In this document: positions 1 to 7,991 of the stretch, in pieces | Layout: each line of letters starts with the position of its first letter | How positions within the stretch are numbered: position 1 is the first letter of the stretch | Assembly (NCBI GenBank): GCA_018715085.1 | Contig: DVMI01000128.1 | Location: 1-64,000, forward strand | Direction: 5' to 3' | Length of the DNA: 64,000 bases | DNA from: Candidatus Avidesulfovibrio excrementigallinarum | GTDB lineage: Bacteria > Desulfobacterota > Desulfovibrionia > Desulfovibrionales > Desulfovibrionaceae | The notes under the pieces: model-generated | Databases searched by the model: none | The model's input: only the letters and a program-made list of their open reading frames with translations | Told to the model about the DNA's origin: nothing | Position numbers and translations under genes: made by a program

Positions 1-183
1 GTGTGAAAGAATTCTCAATTCAATGAGATGCATGACCTACTTTTAAAAATCTATTGACCTTCCTTGTAGAATCCGCCATGTCAATTAAAGCGAAGTCGGT
101 ATGAAATCTAACAAAAACCGACATGTTTCCAGCGTGAACCGCAGGGAATGGCTACCCGCTCCCGTCTGCAAAGCGAGGTTTAC
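1..183. other. Upstream region of the ech operon
   Basis: No gene is supported here. A TTGACC box at 54-59 could be a -35 element, but the sequence 17 bases further on (CATGTC) is a poor -10, so no promoter is called. A 6-bp hairpin (GTCGGT at 95-100 with ACCGAC at 117-122) lies in the probable leader. A short open frame at 101-301 overlaps echA in another frame and has no recognisable content. Confidence 0.3.
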
Positions 184-2133
184 ATGCTACACATTCTGCT
201 TTGGGGTTGTATTGTGCTCCCGGTGCTTGCCGCACTGGTCACTCTGGTCTGTGCCAACGATGCGCTGCGTAACAAAATCGTTTTTGGAGGGGTGGGGCTG
301 ACGGCGCTGTCTGCCGTAGGACTTGCGCTGTACGGCAGCTTTACGCTGCCTGTCCCGGCAAGCAGCATGCTTGGCAGCCTGATCACCCTGCTGGACTTCG
401 TTCTGCTGCTGATCATCCTGTCCATTGTGATCAGGCGGCGGCATAAGCTGGGGCTGGCCTTTGCCCTGGCCCAGCTTGCCGGGCTTCTGTGTCTGGATTT
501 CTGGCTTCTGGACGGGCACGCGCCGGCAGCCTTCATTGCCGACACGCTTTCCATCGCCATGGTGCTCATCATCTCCCTTGTCGGGGGCGTCATCTGCATC
601 TACGCCATCGGCTACATGAAAGAACATGAAGAGCACCTGCGCCTGCCCAAAACGCGTCAGCCGCGCTTCTTCTTTGTTCTGCTGCTGTTCCTCGGAGCCA
701 TGAACGGGCTTGTTCTTTCTGACAGCCTGGCCTGGATGTTCTTTTTCTGGGAAGTGACCACACTCTGCTCCTTCCTCCTGATCGGCCACGACCAGACGGC
801 CATTGCACGGGCCAACGCCATGCGGGCCTTGTGGATGAACCTGCTTGGCGGCGTTGCCTTCATGGCGGCCATGCTGTTCCTGCAAAGCACTGTGGGCACG
901 CTGTCGGTTCAGGAACTGCTGGCCATGGGCACCAATCCTGCCGTGCAGGCCGGCGCACCGCTGCTGCCGCTGGCGCTGCTCTGCCTTGCCGGGTTCACCA
1001 AGTCGGCCCAGCTGCCTTTCCAGAGCTGGCTGTGCGGCGCCATGGTGGCCCCCACGCCCGTGTCGGCCCTGCTGCACTCCTCGACCATGGTCAAGGCCGG
1101 CGTCTACCTTGTGATTCGCCTGGCCCCGGCGTATGTGGGCACCATGCTCTCGCCCATGGTTGCGCTGGCCGGCCTGTTCACCTTTGTGGCCACTTCGGCG
1201 CTGGCCGTCGGCCAGAGTAACGGCAAAAAGATTCTTGCCTACTCCACCATTGCCAATCTCGGCCTGATCATCGGCTGCGCCGGCATAGGCACCCCGGCCG
1301 CCATCACGGCCGCCACGCTGCTGCTGATTTTCCACGCCATTTCCAAGGGGCTCATGTTCCTTTGCGTGGGCAGCATTGAACAACACATCGGTTCGCGCGA
1401 CATCGAAGACATGCGCGGGCTGTATCAGGTCATGCCGCGCACGGCGATCATCACCCTCATTGGCATCGTGACGCTGATGCTGCCCCCCTTTGGCGCGCTG
1501 CTTGCCAAGTGGATGGCCATCGAAGCGGCGGCGGCCAGTTCGATTTTCATGCCCGTCTTTGTGGTGCTGATTGCCTTTGGCAGCGCGCTGACCGTGCTGT
1601 TCTGGGCGCGCTGGGCCGGTCTGATTCTGGGCGTCAATCCGCTGCTGAAGCACCCGCCCGTTGTGGAAAAGCAGGATGACACCGTCCGGTTTGCCCTGAC
1701 CTCGCTGGTGCTGGCTGCGGTGCTTCTCTCGCTGCTGTCGCCCTTTGTGTATGCGGGGCTTGCGCCCAACATTGCCGCACAGTTCGGGCTGCTTGGCCTC
1801 TATACGGTCCGCTGGGGACTGTTTGAAAACGGCATCGGCCTGTTTGCGGTCTATCCGATCTTTGTCCTGCTGGGCATAGGCATCTGGCTTGCCGTGCGGG
1901 CCGCGCGCAAGGCGGCCGGCGCCGCGCGCACCGACGCCTGTCTGCCCTACCTGTCGGGCATTCAGATGGTCGAGGGCGAAACCATCGGCATCAACGGGCC
2001 GATGAGCAACCTCGTCCAACCCACCCTGTCCAACTACTATCTGGCCGAATGGTTTGGTGAAGCGACACTCACGCGAACCTGCAACACCATTGCGCTGGTC
2101 CTGCTGACGCTTATGCTGGGAGGTTTGATCTGA
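184..2133 (+). CDS. echA: Ech hydrogenase subunit A, NuoL/MrpA-like ion-translocating membrane subunit
   Basis: This is the large integral membrane subunit of an energy-converting [NiFe] hydrogenase, thought to move H+ or Na+ as ferredoxin is oxidised and H2 evolved, or the reverse. The 649-residue product is almost entirely hydrophobic helices and carries the antiporter-type motif GFTKSAQLPFQSWL followed by TPVSALLHSSTMVKAG (about residues 268-310), the Lys/His segment shared with NuoL, NuoM and MrpA. The acidic motif FFWEVTTLCS lies upstream of it. I start at the ATG at 184, preceded by GCGAGG, rather than an in-frame ATG at 148 that would add 12 polar residues. Its TGA overlaps the echB ATG by one base, so the two are translationally coupled. 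Five further ech genes follow. Confidence 0.9.
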   Translation: MLHILLWGCIVLPVLAALVTLVCANDALRNKIVFGGVGLTALSAVGLALYGSFTLPVPASSMLGSLITLLDFVLLLIILSIVIRRRHKLGLAFALAQLAGLLCLDFWLLDGHAPAAFIADTLSIAMVLIISLVGGVICIYAIGYMKEHEEHLRLPKTRQPRFFFVLLLFLGAMNGLVLSDSLAWMFFFWEVTTLCSFLLIGHDQTAIARANAMRALWMNLLGGVAFMAAMLFLQSTVGTLSVQELLAMGTNPAVQAGAPLLPLALLCLAGFTKSAQLPFQSWLCGAMVAPTPVSALLHSSTMVKAGVYLVIRLAPAYVGTMLSPMVALAGLFTFVATSALAVGQSNGKKILAYSTIANLGLIIGCAGIGTPAAITAATLLLIFHAISKGLMFLCVGSIEQHIGSRDIEDMRGLYQVMPRTAIITLIGIVTLMLPPFGALLAKWMAIEAAAASSIFMPVFVVLIAFGSALTVLFWARWAGLILGVNPLLKHPPVVEKQDDTVRFALTSLVLAAVLLSLLSPFVYAGLAPNIAAQFGLLGLYTVRWGLFENGIGLFAVYPIFVLLGIGIWLAVRAARKAAGAARTDACLPYLSGIQMVEGETIGINGPMSNLVQPTLSNYYLAEWFGEATLTRTCNTIALVLLTLMLGGLI

Positions 2134-2981
2134 TGCTCAAGTTCCTGTTTGCCCTTGTGGCGCTCGCGCTGTCCATCCCGGCTGGCGGCCTGCTTGCCGG
2201 CCTTGACAGAAAGCTCACCGCCCGTTTGCAGTCCCGTATTGGCCCGCCGCTGCTCCAGCCCTTCTATGACGTGCTGAAACTGTTTGGCAAAGCGCCCTGT
2301 GTGAGCAACCCCTGGCTGGTTTTCTGCTCGTTTGTGTGTGTGACCTGTTCGGCGCTGGCCCTGTTTTTGTTCTTCATGCAGGGCGATCTCCTGCTGCTCT
2401 TCTTTGTCATGACAATCAGCGCCGTGTTCAAGGTGGCAGGCGCGTTGAGCATCCCCTCGCCCTTCAGCAACGTGGGCGCACAGCGCGAACTGTTGCAGAT
2501 GCTGGCCTATGAGCCGCTGATCACGCTGGTGTTTGTGGCCATCTCGGCCGTGACGGGCAGCTTCATGATTGGCGACGTGTACGCGTCTGAAACGCCGCTG
2601 CTGCTGCAGCTGCCTTTCCTGTATCTCGCACTGGGCTATGCCCTGACCATCAAGCTGGGCAAGTCTCCCTTTGACATTTCGGCCTGCCATCACGGGCATC
2701 AGGAAATCGTCAGAGGCGTATTGACCGAGTACAGCGGCCCGCAGCTGGCGCTGCTTGAACTTTCCCACTGGCTCGACACCATCCTGATCCTCGGTCTCTG
2801 CGCGCTGTTCTGGCACACTTCGTTCACGGGTATGGTCATCCTGCTGGTGATAACCTATCTGGCAGAAATTCTTGTGGACAACATCACCGCGCGCATGACG
2901 TGGCAGTGGATGCTGAAAAACGCCTTCGGGCCGACCCTGGTCCTGGCAGTCTTCAACATTCTCTGGCTCTACGTCCGTTAG
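2133..2981 (+). CDS. echB: Ech hydrogenase subunit B, NuoH-like membrane subunit
   Basis: This is the second membrane subunit of the hydrogenase. It anchors the peripheral catalytic arm and corresponds to complex I NuoH. The 282 residues form roughly eight hydrophobic helices. An N-terminal loop holds the NuoH-type motif RLQSRIGPPLLQPFYDVLK, and a second cytoplasmic loop holds KSPFDISACHHGHQEIVRG followed by TEYSGP, the segment that in NuoH contacts the quinone/Fe-S arm. It starts one base inside the echA stop codon and ends 11 bases before echC, so it is mid-operon. The length is normal for the family and nothing is missing. Confidence 0.9.
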   Translation: MLKFLFALVALALSIPAGGLLAGLDRKLTARLQSRIGPPLLQPFYDVLKLFGKAPCVSNPWLVFCSFVCVTCSALALFLFFMQGDLLLLFFVMTISAVFKVAGALSIPSPFSNVGAQRELLQMLAYEPLITLVFVAISAVTGSFMIGDVYASETPLLLQLPFLYLALGYALTIKLGKSPFDISACHHGHQEIVRGVLTEYSGPQLALLELSHWLDTILILGLCALFWHTSFTGMVILLVITYLAEILVDNITARMTWQWMLKNAFGPTLVLAVFNILWLYVR

Positions 2982-2992
2982 GAGTTTGCCTT

Positions 2993-3487
2993 ATGGATAT
3001 CGCAAAAAAGCTGACCGAAGCCCTGGGCGGGTATATCAACAAGGGACGCGTCAAGTCGCCCTGGGTCATCCACTACGACTGCGGCTCCTGTAACGGCTGC
3101 GACATTGAAGTTCTGGCCTGTCTGACACCGATGTTTGACATCGAACGCTTTGGCATTCTGAACATCGGCGATCCCAAACACGCTGACGTGCTGCTTGTCA
3201 CCGGCACCGTCAACCACCGCAACAAGGTTGTCCTGCGCAACATCTACGACCAGATGCCCGATCCCAAGGCCGTGATCGCCGTAGGCACCTGCGCCTGTTC
3301 CGGCGGCGTGTTTCAGGACTGTTACAACGTGGTCGGCGGGGTCGATCAAATCATCCCTGTCGACGTCTATATCCCCGGTTGCGCCGCCAAGCCCGAAGCC
3401 ATCATCGACGGGGTCGTGCTGGCGCTTGAGGTTGTCAAAGGCAAGCTCGGCCTGCAGCCTCTCCCGCAAACCACCGTCTTTGAATAA
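2993..3487 (+). CDS. echC: Ech hydrogenase small subunit C, NuoB-like [4Fe-4S] protein
   Basis: This is the electron-transfer small subunit carrying the proximal [4Fe-4S] cluster next to the NiFe site. The 164-residue protein has the NuoB/small-subunit cysteine pattern: CGSCNGC (Cys30, 33 and 36), then GTCACSGG and IPGCAAKPEAI, the remaining cluster ligands and the conserved C-terminal signature. The start is the ATG at 2993, with GGAG in the preceding TTAGGAGTTT. An upstream in-frame start at 2900 lies inside echB and would add 31 residues unlike the family. EchD follows after 14 bases. Confidence 0.93.
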   Translation: MDIAKKLTEALGGYINKGRVKSPWVIHYDCGSCNGCDIEVLACLTPMFDIERFGILNIGDPKHADVLLVTGTVNHRNKVVLRNIYDQMPDPKAVIAVGTCACSGGVFQDCYNVVGGVDQIIPVDVYIPGCAAKPEAIIDGVVLALEVVKGKLGLQPLPQTTVFE

Positions 3488-3501
3488 TCTGGAGAACCGC
3501 C

Positions 3502-3891
3502 ATGCCCAACCATGTGGATATCCTGGAAGCCGAACCGCTGTCGCTTGACCGTGTGCGCGAGGTGGCCCGGGCCAACTTTGAGGCCGGGTTCCGGCTGGTC
3601 ACTCTGTCGGTGGTCAACCTCGGCGACGGCAATCTGGACATCATCTACCATTACGACAAAAACCTTGAGATGCGTCACTACAGACTCACGGTGCCCATCG
3701 GCGTCACAGTGCCGAGCATCTCGGACATCTACTTCTGCGCCATGCTGATTGAAAACGAAAGCCGCGACCATTACGGCATCACCTGGGACGGTCTTGTCAT
3801 TGACTTCCAGGGCTGCCTGTATCTGGAAAAGGACACGCCGCCGCCGCTTCTGCGCGGTCCTTCGTGCACCATTTCCACCATTGGCCGCTAG
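3502..3891 (+). CDS. echD: Ech hydrogenase subunit D, NuoC-like
   Basis: This is a peripheral subunit of the hydrogenase corresponding to NuoC, a structural partner of the large subunit without known cofactors. The 129-residue product has the NuoC-like core (NLDIIYHYDK, then YFCAMLIENESRDHYGITW) and ends PSCTISTIGR. Its place between echC and echE supports the call more than sequence, since this family diverges quickly. A GGAG box lies upstream (TCTGGAGAACCGCC). The gene is followed by an unusual 219-base gap before echE. Confidence 0.82.
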   Translation: MPNHVDILEAEPLSLDRVREVARANFEAGFRLVTLSVVNLGDGNLDIIYHYDKNLEMRHYRLTVPIGVTVPSISDIYFCAMLIENESRDHYGITWDGLVIDFQGCLYLEKDTPPPLLRGPSCTISTIGR

Positions 3892-3996
3892 GGCGACGGT
3901 TCCAGCGCGTTCCCCAAAGCGCCGCATGACGCGCGCCGGACATGGGGCGCACATGGAACAGCCCAGGGCGCAGCAAGCGCCGTCCCCGGTCACTGT

Positions 3997-4017
3997 GCCG
4001 GCGCCTCCGACGCCGGC
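3997..4017 (+). other. Intercistronic hairpin between echD and echE
   Basis: The 219-base gap 3892-4110 holds no plausible gene. It contains GCCGGCG (3997-4003), a 7-base loop, and CGCCGGC (4011-4017). No T-run follows, so it is more likely an mRNA-processing or stability element than a terminator. This is inferred from the fold only. Confidence 0.4.
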
Positions 4018-4110
4018 GGCACACGGCCTTATGGCCGCCTGTCCGGGCAACCGATTGTCTCAACGCTGCGGAAACAGGCCTCCGGCCCCGGTTTCCAGCA
4101 AGGAGTCACC

Positions 4111-5187
4111 ATGTCTCGCACACTCATCCCCTTTGGCCCCCAGCACCCGGTGCTTCCCGAGCCGCTGCACCTTTCGCTCGTGCTGGAGAACGAAACCGTC
4201 GTCGAAGCCATACCCAAACTGGGATACATCCATCGCGGGCTTGAAAACCTTACCGCCCTGCGCGACTACAACCAGATGATTTATATTGTCGAGCGCGTTT
4301 GCGGCATCTGCTCGTGCATCCACGCCATGTGCTTCTGCCACGCCGTGGAGCACCTCATGCAGGTCGAAGTGCCCCGCCGCGCCAAGTATCTGCGGATCAT
4401 CTGGTCTGAACTGCACCGTATGCACAGCCATCTGCTCTGGCTGGGGCTGCTGGCTGACGCCATCGGCTTTGAAAGCCTGTTCATGCAGTTCTGGAAAATC
4501 CGCGAGCGCGTCATGGACATCAACGAAGCGACGGCCGGCAACCGCGTCATCATTTCCACCAACGTGATCGGCGGGGTGCGCAAGGACCTCTCCCGCGAGC
4601 ATCAGCGCTGGATTGTTGACGAGCTCAATATCCTCGAGACCGAAATGCACCGTCTTGAAAAGATCTGCACCGACGACTACACGCTGCGCAAGCGTACTGT
4701 GGGCGTCGGCGTGCTGACCGCCGAGCAGGTCATTCAGCTGGGCGCGGTAGGCCCCACCATGCGCGCCAGCGGCGTGGCCCAGGACGCCCGCATGCTGCAC
4801 TACGAAGCCTTCAAGGAGCTGGGATTCACCCCGGTCACGGCGCTTGACGGCGACAGCTGGGCCAGGACGATCGTGCGCTTTAAGGAAGTCTATCAATCCA
4901 TGGATATCGTCCGGCAGGCCATCAACCACCTGCCGGAAGGCGAAATCAACGTCAAGGTTCGTGGCAATCCCACTGGGGAGGCCGTAGCCCGTGTGGAACA
5001 GCCCCGTGGCGAACTGTTCTACTACGTCAAGGGCAACGGCTCAAAGTACCTGGACCGGGTACGCATCCGCACGCCAACTTTTTCAAACATCCCGCCGATG
5101 CTGGCCATGCTCAAGGGGATCCAGCTTGCCGACGTGCCTGTGGCCGTTTTGAGCATTGACCCCTGCATCAGCTGCACTGAGCGCTAG
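4111..5187 (+). CDS. echE: Ech hydrogenase large subunit E, NuoD-like [NiFe] catalytic subunit
   Basis: This is the catalytic large subunit, which binds the NiFe centre that reduces protons or oxidises H2. The 358 residues contain both Ni-binding cysteine pairs: RVCGICSC near the N-terminus (Cys64 and Cys67) and DPCISC at the C-terminus (Cys352 and Cys355). The protein stops three residues after the last cysteine (TER). It therefore lacks the C-terminal peptide that standard hydrogenases must have cleaved off, as reported for some Ech and CooH large subunits. The start ATG follows AAGGAGTCACC. It is separated from echD by 219 bases and from echF by 255 bases, whereas the other genes in the operon touch or nearly touch. 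Confidence 0.95.
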   Translation: MSRTLIPFGPQHPVLPEPLHLSLVLENETVVEAIPKLGYIHRGLENLTALRDYNQMIYIVERVCGICSCIHAMCFCHAVEHLMQVEVPRRAKYLRIIWSELHRMHSHLLWLGLLADAIGFESLFMQFWKIRERVMDINEATAGNRVIISTNVIGGVRKDLSREHQRWIVDELNILETEMHRLEKICTDDYTLRKRTVGVGVLTAEQVIQLGAVGPTMRASGVAQDARMLHYEAFKELGFTPVTALDGDSWARTIVRFKEVYQSMDIVRQAINHLPEGEINVKVRGNPTGEAVARVEQPRGELFYYVKGNGSKYLDRVRIRTPTFSNIPPMLAMLKGIQLADVPVAVLSIDPCISCTER

Positions 5188-5217
5188 AGCGGCGTCAGGG
5201 GGTCATGGCACCCATGG

Positions 5218-5250
5218 GGCGCGCCGGCAAACAAAAACGAACGGCGCGCC
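5218..5250 (+). other. Intercistronic hairpin between echE and echF
   Basis: GGCGCGCCG (5218-5226) pairs perfectly with CGGCGCGCC (5242-5250) around a 15-base A-rich loop. It is in the 255-base gap 5188-5442, where no gene is visible. With no T-run it looks like an mRNA stabiliser or processing site rather than a terminator. Confidence 0.45.
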
Positions 5251-5442
5251 AGGCGCGGAGCACACCGCGCGTGTTGCCTCATGCGGGCAACGCGGCTTTT
5301 GAACCGGGCCTTTTGCGAACACGCTGCCCCAGGACTCCGTCACGGACGCCAGGGGTGAGGCCTGACCGGCACCGTCTGCCGAGGGCCCTGCCACATGCAG
5401 GGCAGCCGCCGGGCTGCATCCCGGCTTTACCGGAGGTTCAAC

Positions 5443-5940
5443 ATGTTGATGATCAATACGGTACTGCGCAATTTCCTCAAGCGTCCAGCCACGCGCAAAT
5501 ACCCCTTTGCCAAGCGGGACCCGTTCCCTCTCTACCGGGGACGCCTCATCAACTCCGTGGGATCGTGCATCTTCTGCCGCGCCTGTTCCAACAAATGCCC
5601 TGCGCAGTGCATTTCCACCGACCCTAAGGAAGCCTTCTGGGGATACGACCCCTTCAGCTGTGTGTACTGCGGCATCTGCGTGGACAGCTGCCCCACGCAC
5701 AGCCTGTTCATGCTCAGCTCGCACCGCGCGCCTGTGCCCACCAAGTTTGTTGTGTACCATAAGGGGGTGGCGCGTGTGGAGAGAACCCGGAACAAGTCTG
5801 TGCCGACAGCGCCGCACCGCTCCGAAACGCCTTCGGCCGTGCCGACCATCAACGCGCCCGTGGAAGAGCCTCCCCGCCCCGTCAGCGCTGCCATGCCTGA
5901 CCTCAAGGCAGCAGACAAGCGCATCAAGAACAAGAAGTAA
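5443..5940 (+). CDS. echF: Ech hydrogenase subunit F, NuoI-like 2x[4Fe-4S] ferredoxin subunit
   Basis: This polyferredoxin subunit passes electrons between soluble ferredoxin and the small subunit. Two complete [4Fe-4S] motifs are visible: CIFCRACSNKCPAQC (about residues 42-56) and CVYCGICVDSCPTHS (about 71-85). The C-terminal 60 residues are Pro/Ala/Lys-rich and end in KKADKR-like basic residues, probably disordered. I start at the ATG at 5443, nine bases after a GGAGG box. An in-frame ATG at 5395 has no ribosome site and adds an Arg-rich stretch. It is the last gene of the operon, and a strong terminator follows within 70 bases. Confidence 0.92.
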   Translation: MLMINTVLRNFLKRPATRKYPFAKRDPFPLYRGRLINSVGSCIFCRACSNKCPAQCISTDPKEAFWGYDPFSCVYCGICVDSCPTHSLFMLSSHRAPVPTKFVVYHKGVARVERTRNKSVPTAPHRSETPSAVPTINAPVEEPPRPVSAAMPDLKAADKRIKNKK

Positions 5941-6008
5941 ACGCCGCACAGCAGGCGTTGCTCTCTGACTTGCGGCCATGGTCACTTCACCGCCATGGCC
6001 GCGCCCCC

Positions 6009-6039
6009 ACACGCCGTGCGTCAGCACGGCGTGTTTTTT
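6009..6039 (+). terminator. Rho-independent terminator of the ech operon
   Basis: An 11-bp perfect stem (ACACGCCGTGC, 6009-6019, with its complement 6024-6034), a 4-base loop and six T residues (6034-6039). The rest of the 313-base interval 5941-6253 between echF and the convergent comM shows nothing else. Confidence 0.9.
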
Positions 6040-6253
6040 GCGCCTGCGGCAAAAAAACGCCAAAACGCGCTCTTCCATCGCGCCTTGCGGCCTGCTGCCG
6101 GCCGGCAGCAGAGCCGCGCGCGTCTGTCTGGAAATTTTGGGGAGCGCTCTCCCTGGGGAACGGGGGGCGCACCTGCGCGTGCAGCACGGGATCTGCTCCG
6201 GGCTTCTCCAGGCCTTCAGCGCCGGACATCTGCCGGAGCGGGCAGGGAGGCGC

Positions 6254-7780
6254 TCACGCGCGATCTCTGTCCAACACGCGGCAGCTGACCGCCTCGGCCA
6301 GATGACGCAGTTCCACATGCTCGCAGCCGTCCAGATCTGCGACGGTCCGTGCAATGCGCAGAATCCGGGTGTAGGCCCGGGCAGACAGCGCCAGCGTGCG
6401 CACGGCTTCGCGCAGGAAGGCCTGTCCCTCCCTGTCCGGGGTGCACCAGGCCGCCAGGGCCTGCCCCGAAAGATCGGCGTTGGTGCGGCAGCCGGGCATG
6501 TCTGCGTAGCGTTCCCGCTGCACAGCCCGCGCCGCAGCAATGCGCGCCCGCATGGCCGCAGAACCGGTTCCCGGCGCTGTGGACTGCAATTCGTCATAGG
6601 GGACAGCCGGCACGGTGACGTGCATGTCAATCCGGTCAAGGAGCGGACCGGAAATCCGGCTCTGATAGCGCCGGATTTGCGCGGGCGAGCACACACACTC
6701 GTGCCCCGGATCGCCCAGATAGCCGCAGGGGCACGGGTTCATGGCCGCAACGAGCATGCAGTCAGCCGGAAAAGTGACAATCTGGGCTGAGCGGGAAATG
6801 GTCACTTCGCCTGTCTCCAGCGGCTGCCGCAGCACTTCGAGCGCGCCGCGCGGATACTCGGGCAGTTCGTCCAAAAACAGCACGCCCCTGTGCGCCAGGG
6901 ACACCGCTCCCGGCCTGGGCACGGCGCCGCCACCGACAAGGGCAATCTCCGAAGCGGTGGGATGCTGTTCCAAAAAAGGTCGTTCGCGAATCAGCCCCCT
7001 GCCGGCAAGCCTCCCGGCCACGCTGTAAATTTTGGTCACTTCCAGCGACTCTTCAAAGGCAAGGGGCGGCAGCACACTGGGGATGCAGCGGGCCAGCATG
7101 CTCTTGCCACTGCCAGGGGGACCCACAAACAGCAGGTTGTGCCCGCCGGCGGCGGCGATTTCGATGGCCCGTTTGGCGTGTTCCTGGCCTTTGACGTCGG
7201 CAAAGTCCGCCAGATAGGCCGGATGATCGAGCTCAGGCTGCACAAAGGGCACGGGCGACGCCTGGCGTGCGCCGGCAAGGAACGCGGCCACCTCGTTGAG
7301 CGAGGTCATGCCGTATACGGCCAGCCCCTGCACCGCCGCAGCTTCCGCCGCATTGTCCAAAGGGACGATCATTCCCTTTGCGCCCTCCTTTCTGGCCAGC
7401 AGCGCCAGAGGGAGCACGCCGGGCACGGCGCGCAGCTCGCCCGTCAAAGACAACTCTCCTGCCAGAAACCAGCCCTGCGCACAGCCTTCCGGCAGCGCCT
7501 CCGCCGCGCACAGCAGGCCCACGGCCAGGGGCAGATCGTAGGCGCTGCCTTCCTTGCGGCGATCGGCCGGGGCAAAGTTGACGGTGACGCGGGCCGGAGG
7601 CAGCCGGAATCCGCCTGCCCGGACAGCGGCAAGGACGCGCTCCCTGGCCTCGCGTACTGCGCCTTCAGCAAGCCCCACCATGACAAAGGCGGGCAGGCCC
7701 TTGCGGACCAGCTCCACTTCAAGGTCAACCCGAAAGCCTTCTACGCCTTGTACGCCACCGCAGCACAGCCGCGCGATCAT
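6254..7780 (-). CDS. comM: ComM/YifB family Mg-chelatase-like AAA+ ATPase
   Basis: This is a homologue of ComM, a hexameric helicase that promotes branch migration when incoming DNA integrates during natural transformation. The role in a non-competent species is unclear. The 508 residues show the family order: an N-terminal S5-fold domain (GLPAFVMVGL near residue 30, VNFAPADRRKEGSAYDLPLA), an AAA+ core with Walker A GPPGSGKSMLA (about residue 220), Walker B VLFLDELPEY and the MNPCPCGYLGDP zinc-like motif, and a C-terminal SARAYTRILRIARTVADL segment. I start at the ATG at 7780, preceded by GGAGG, which matches the usual MIAR start. An upstream start would add 21 residues. It is monocistronic and divergent from the next gene. 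Confidence 0.93.
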   Translation of the reverse strand: MIARLCCGGVQGVEGFRVDLEVELVRKGLPAFVMVGLAEGAVREARERVLAAVRAGGFRLPPARVTVNFAPADRRKEGSAYDLPLAVGLLCAAEALPEGCAQGWFLAGELSLTGELRAVPGVLPLALLARKEGAKGMIVPLDNAAEAAAVQGLAVYGMTSLNEVAAFLAGARQASPVPFVQPELDHPAYLADFADVKGQEHAKRAIEIAAAGGHNLLFVGPPGSGKSMLARCIPSVLPPLAFEESLEVTKIYSVAGRLAGRGLIRERPFLEQHPTASEIALVGGGAVPRPGAVSLAHRGVLFLDELPEYPRGALEVLRQPLETGEVTISRSAQIVTFPADCMLVAAMNPCPCGYLGDPGHECVCSPAQIRRYQSRISGPLLDRIDMHVTVPAVPYDELQSTAPGTGSAAMRARIAAARAVQRERYADMPGCRTNADLSGQALAAWCTPDREGQAFLREAVRTLALSARAYTRILRIARTVADLDGCEHVELRHLAEAVSCRVLDRDRA

Positions 7781-7845
7781 ATCCGCCTCCAGCGGTCCCG
7801 GGTTGTGCGCCGGATCCGCTCCTGAATTTTTTGCACAAACCAAAA

Positions 7846-7874
7846 ATTTGCCGTGCCTTCTGCCTCCTTGTCAA
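7846..7874 (-). promoter_or_regulatory. Candidate promoter for comM
   Basis: On the minus strand a perfect TTGACA (7874-7869) is followed after 17 bases by GCAAAT (7851-7846). The -10 is weak (3 of 6), so confidence rests on the -35 and the spacing. Confidence 0.45.
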
Positions 7875-7890
7875 GGCAGCCGCTCACACC

Positions 7891-7919
7891 TTGCCAAGCC
7901 AACTTTGAGTGGGTATAGT
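7891..7919 (+). promoter_or_regulatory. Promoter for the Tim44-like gene
   Basis: TTGCCA (7891-7896), a 17-base spacer and TATAGT (7914-7919) give a near-consensus sigma-70 promoter 72 bases before the start codon at 7992. It is back to back with the comM promoter. Confidence 0.7.
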
Positions 7920-7991
7920 AAAAAAGAGTATGCGTCGCATGGCATGGCTGTACGCCGCCAGGACGCCACACACAAACCAAGCGGGAATATC

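Noticed and set aside
187-2019. A 610-codon minus-strand frame opposite echA
   Set aside because: It is rich in Gln, Gly, His and Arg with no domain, and mirrors the strong codon bias of echA. It is a shadow frame.
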